A stretch of 64,000 nucleotides of DNA. Origin: Chlorobiota bacterium (GTDB lineage: Bacteria > Bacteroidota > Bacteroidia > Bacteroidales > F082). The position numbers were made by a program, and so were the translations under genes. Below, piece after piece: positions 61,708 to 64,000 of this stretch. Below the pieces are notes generated by a model, which saw only the letters and a program-made list of their open reading frames with translations, ran no database searches and was not told where the DNA came from. The DNA lies in contig JAADIS010000059.1 in assembly GCA_013151215.1 (NCBI GenBank), positions 1 to 64,000 on the forward strand, written 5' to 3'. The first letter of the stretch is position 1, and each line of letters begins with the position of its first letter.

Positions 61708-63000
61708 TTATTGATTTTTTCCAATTGATGTTAAATATAATATTTTTGAATATATAAGCTGAAGTTTGTGAGCTTCCAGGTTTAAGTCGGACCTCAGTTT
61801 TTTATTTACTTCAATTAAGTAGTTGCCGGTTGTGATTGTTCCGTTGTCCATTTGGCTGGCTGCGGTTTTTAGAACGTTTTCCTGGAGTTTTACGATTTTT
61901 TCGTCAGCCTCGATCAATTTATGGTATTTATTGATGTCGCTGACCTTCTTGCGCATGTCTGCCCGCAAGGCCTGTTCAAAGGTAGCTTTCTGCGAATTGA
62001 TAATACTGTTTTGAATATCGAAAACCTGTTTCTCGCGCATTACCCTGCCCCAGTCCCAAATACTCCATCTTAAACGTAAACCCACCATATAATAATCATC
62101 GAACTCGTTTTTGAGCATGTCATAACCCGGACGCCCGTAACCCATCTGCCCGAAGGCAACAAAAACAGGCATGCGTTTTACCGTGCTCAAGCTCTTTAGC
62201 GAGTTTACTTTTTCTTGCTGCAAGCTTAACAGCTGATACTCAGGTCGGTTGTTGATAAAATTATAGTCGGCTATTTGTATGTCGGTCAATTTAAGCTGAT
62301 ACGGGCTTTTTATATCCAAGCCGCAGATTTCGTTCAGCGAGGCCAGCAAGCCTTCGATGTCGGAGTCGAACTCGATAATTTTCTGTTGACCGGAACTGAT
62401 TTCGACATTTATTGCATCTAGATCAGATTGAAGCAGCATCCCGTTTTGATACGCTTTGTTTGCATCCGCAAGCCTCAAATCAAGGTTTTTTATAAGTATA
62501 TTTAAGATATCCCTGCTCTTGTTCAGATACACTATGCTAAAAAACAAGTTGTTGACCCTCTCCTTCAACTGATAAATCTCGACAAGTATTTTTTGGTCCG
62601 AAATCCTTAAATCGGCGTCTTCAATTTTCTTTCGATTTGAAGTCAAGCCACCGTCATATATCATTTGCTCGATATCAAGGTTTATTTTATACCAGTCCTT
62701 CTCAAGCTCGGGAATACTAAAACCGGGTATATTAACCAACGTGGGCACCTTGGTTACATCTGATTGATAAGAGGCCTGACCGTTGAGGCTCAGCTTTGGA
62801 TAATACGTTGTTTTAATATTCTTTTTTTTCAACTCGTTTATTGCCCTGTTCAAATCAATTTGATGAAGATTGGGATAGTTGTTTACCGCACTGTCGTAAC
62901 ATGCCGTAAGCGTAAAAGTTTGCATTTGCTGGGCATTAACAAATAGCGGCACGAACACAAATGCCAACAACCTATATTTCATAGTCTTATAATTTATCAT
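61708..63000 (-). CDS. TolC-family outer-membrane efflux protein
   Basis: The 430-residue protein has a signal peptide (FVPLFVNAQ) and two repeats of the TolC coiled coil. Each half carries the pattern of long helices and short strands typical of the family (LSLNGQASYQSDV and MVGLRLRWSIWDWGR mark the membrane strands). Its start overlaps the TetR stop by 4 bases (ATGA), giving translational coupling; an ATG 18 bases later (62982) is an alternative. It opens the exporter operon behind the regulator. Confidence 0.92.
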   Translation of the reverse strand: MINYKTMKYRLLAFVFVPLFVNAQQMQTFTLTACYDSAVNNYPNLHQIDLNRAINELKKKNIKTTYYPKLSLNGQASYQSDVTKVPTLVNIPGFSIPELEKDWYKINLDIEQMIYDGGLTSNRKKIEDADLRISDQKILVEIYQLKERVNNLFFSIVYLNKSRDILNILIKNLDLRLADANKAYQNGMLLQSDLDAINVEISSGQQKIIEFDSDIEGLLASLNEICGLDIKSPYQLKLTDIQIADYNFINNRPEYQLLSLQQEKVNSLKSLSTVKRMPVFVAFGQMGYGRPGYDMLKNEFDDYYMVGLRLRWSIWDWGRVMREKQVFDIQNSIINSQKATFEQALRADMRKKVSDINKYHKLIEADEKIVKLQENVLKTAASQMDNGTITTGNYLIEVNKKLRSDLNLEAHKLQLIYSKILYLTSIGKNQ

Positions 63001-63614
63001 GTTTTCTGGTCTTTAAATATAGCCGATTTTACAAAATCGATAATATGCTGCCTTCTCTCGTTAACGAACTTATCGTACTTTTCGGTATCGCCTTCAAATA
63101 TAAACCCCTTTATTATGCTTGATGCCGCAAACGGAAATATTGTCAATGCCAGCACATTTACAATTATCTGTAGCGGGTCGAACGGTTTTAAGCTTCGGCT
63201 CTGGATCTCAGTTATTATCAACTCGCTCAATTTAGCCTTGTTGATACCCCTTGTTTTTATTATGTGAACTATCAATTCGGGGTTTCTGTTTAATTCATGT
63301 ATCACAAAATCAGGTATATACGGCTTTTCTGCCAAAACGCTAAAATATGTCCCTGTGATATTTTCCAATAATTCATCGATGCTTTTAGATGTTTCCAGGG
63401 ACGACGAGATTCTTTCGGCAACAACTTCAAAAACATTCTCGAACACTCTTTCGAACAGCTTCTGCTTCGTTCTGAAATAGTAGTGGACCATAGCCTTGTT
63501 GATCTCTGCTTTATCGGCAATTTCCTGCATGCGCGCGCCATCAAAGCCTTTATGGACAAAAACAGAAGTAGCAGCCTCGACTATCTTCAATTCAGTATTT
63601 TCGGTTTTAGCCAT
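62997..63614 (-). CDS. TetR/AcrR-family regulator of the efflux operon
   Basis: The 205-residue protein has a N-terminal helix-turn-helix (about 15-60: ATSVFVHKGFDGARMQEIADKA, INKAMVHYYFRTKQKLFE) and a divergent ligand-binding C-domain. It is first in the operon and is coupled to the TolC gene. The palindrome TGGTTAAACCA lies at the predicted transcription start, which fits autorepression relieved by an export substrate. The ATG at 63614 is used; an in-frame TTG nine bases upstream is unlikely. Confidence 0.92.
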   Translation of the reverse strand: MAKTENTELKIVEAATSVFVHKGFDGARMQEIADKAEINKAMVHYYFRTKQKLFERVFENVFEVVAERISSSLETSKSIDELLENITGTYFSVLAEKPYIPDFVIHELNRNPELIVHIIKTRGINKAKLSELIITEIQSRSLKPFDPLQIIVNVLALTIFPFAASSIIKGFIFEGDTEKYDKFVNERRQHIIDFVKSAIFKDQKT

Positions 63615-63641
63615 ATTGTTCAACTATACGATTTAACTATT

Positions 63642-63688
63642 TGGTTAAACCAGTTGGCAAATATATATTCAGAACTGTCGATTGTCAA
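63642..63688 (-). promoter_or_regulatory. Promoter of the efflux operon with overlapping TetR operator
   Basis: On the minus strand TTG (63686-63688), 20 bases, TATATTTG (63658-63665): a canonical -33/-7 pair. TGGTTAAACCA (63642-63652), a perfect palindrome around one base, covers the expected start site. It is flanked by an outer CAACT/AGTTG pair (63621-63625 and 63652-63656). Confidence 0.7.
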
Positions 63689-63829
63689 GTATTTTACTGT
63701 TTTTTTTTCGCTATTGCCAACTATCAAAGTTAAATTGATAAACACCCCTCATAATCAATGCATTATCTTTAATTAATAAGTTTTAACACTTATGCTCGAA
63801 AAATGTATTTTTTTCAATCTTTTTTAAAG

Positions 63830-63837
63830 TATTTTTG
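63830..63837 (+). promoter_or_regulatory. -7 promoter element of the last gene
   Basis: TATTTTTG fits TAnnTTTG, 25 bases before the ATG at 63863. Confidence 0.5.
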
Positions 63838-63862
63838 CATCTGTATAAACTATATCAAAAAA

Positions 63863-64000
63863 ATGAAAGTTATCAATATCGTTTTTGTCTCATTATTCTT
63901 AATACTTATTTCATGCGGGAACAAAAAAAGCGAACTTATAGGAACATGGAAGGTCGTTGATGTGGAAACACATTTCGACGAGGCAAAAATGACCCCGGCC
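63863..64000 (+). CDS. Lipoprotein, possibly lipocalin-like (partial, runs off the window)
   Basis: The first 46 residues are visible. The start MKVINIVFVSLFLILISCGNK is a lipoprotein signal with cysteine 18. LIGTWKVVDVET that follows resembles the first strand of lipocalin-like lipoproteins common in Bacteroidota. The rest lies beyond the window, so the family is tentative. Confidence 0.7.
   Translation, partial: MKVINIVFVSLFLILISCGNKKSELIGTWKVVDVETHFDEAKMTPA

Overview
The window is from a member of the Bacteroidota, probably an anaerobic or facultative Bacteroidales/Marinilabiliales-like organism. The evidence is: repeated -7 promoter elements of the form TAnnTTTG a short distance upstream of genes, few Shine-Dalgarno sequences, type IX secretion C-terminal signals, a GldA-like ATPase, a single-chain PurL, a Bacteroides-like pair of acyltransferases for glycine/ornithine-type lipids, lipoproteins with early lipobox cysteines, and a menaquinone pathway. 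No 16S gene is present, so the genus cannot be fixed. The presence of mevalonate-pathway genes (mvaD, mevalonate kinase) argues against a typical Bacteroides.

Layout. 0-0.5 kb: tail of a secreted protein and tRNA-Pro(GGG). 0.5-8.9 kb: housekeeping genes (lipoprotein, trxB, CDF metal transporter, purL, a nitrilase-family hydrolase coupled to a GH53 galactanase lipoprotein). 8.9-9.2 kb: a 236-bp miniature inverted-repeat element with a 4-bp target duplication; a second copy lies at 28.9-29.2 kb. 9.2-11.4 kb: minus-strand tgt and an LptF/LptG-type permease. 11.4-18.0 kb: an AT-rich accessory stretch (YhcG/DUF1016 nuclease, S58 peptidase bracketed by a perfect inverted repeat, T9SS-sorted repeat protein, TonB-like protein, 27-bp tandem array). 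18.0-25.5 kb: GT2 glycosyltransferase, ECF sigma factor, two acyltransferases, GH2 beta-mannosidase, cold-shock protein, engB. 25.7-28.7 kb: an alpha/alpha-toroid-like membrane protein and a lipoprotein with 106 consecutive aspartates followed by a LruC domain. 29.3-38 kb: biotin-dependent carboxylase subunits, MmcQ, urocanate hydratase, an unrecognised OB/S1-like repeat protein, metK with a SAM-II-like leader, gldA. 38-44.5 kb: comM/yifB and two large hybrid histidine kinases. 44.7-55.5 kb: a quinone/isoprenoid cluster, menI-menF-menD-mvaD-[117-bp tandem repeats]-mvk-menB-DUF5674-unknown-menA-menC::menE. 55.5-63.6 kb: an outer-membrane beta-barrel protein, then a minus-strand TetR/TolC/HlyD/DUF2147/ABC/ABC/permease/permease efflux operon. 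The window ends inside a new lipoprotein gene.

How the genes work together. The 44.7-55.5 kb cluster joins both halves of menaquinone synthesis: the naphthoquinone ring (MenF, MenD, MenC, MenE, MenB, thioesterase), the prenyl transfer (MenA), and two mevalonate enzymes that feed the prenyl tail. MenC and MenE are fused in one polypeptide. The efflux operon encodes a complete tripartite exporter with its own repressor, and a palindrome sits at the predicted transcription start.

The most unusual signals are the poly-aspartate LruC lipoprotein, the SAM-II-like leader of metK with a competing hairpin, the structured MITE pair with a compensatory base-pair change, the nested tandem repeat between mvaD and mvk, the MenC-MenE fusion, and the unrecognised multi-repeat protein at 33.8-35.4 kb. 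No clear new defence or mobile system was found.
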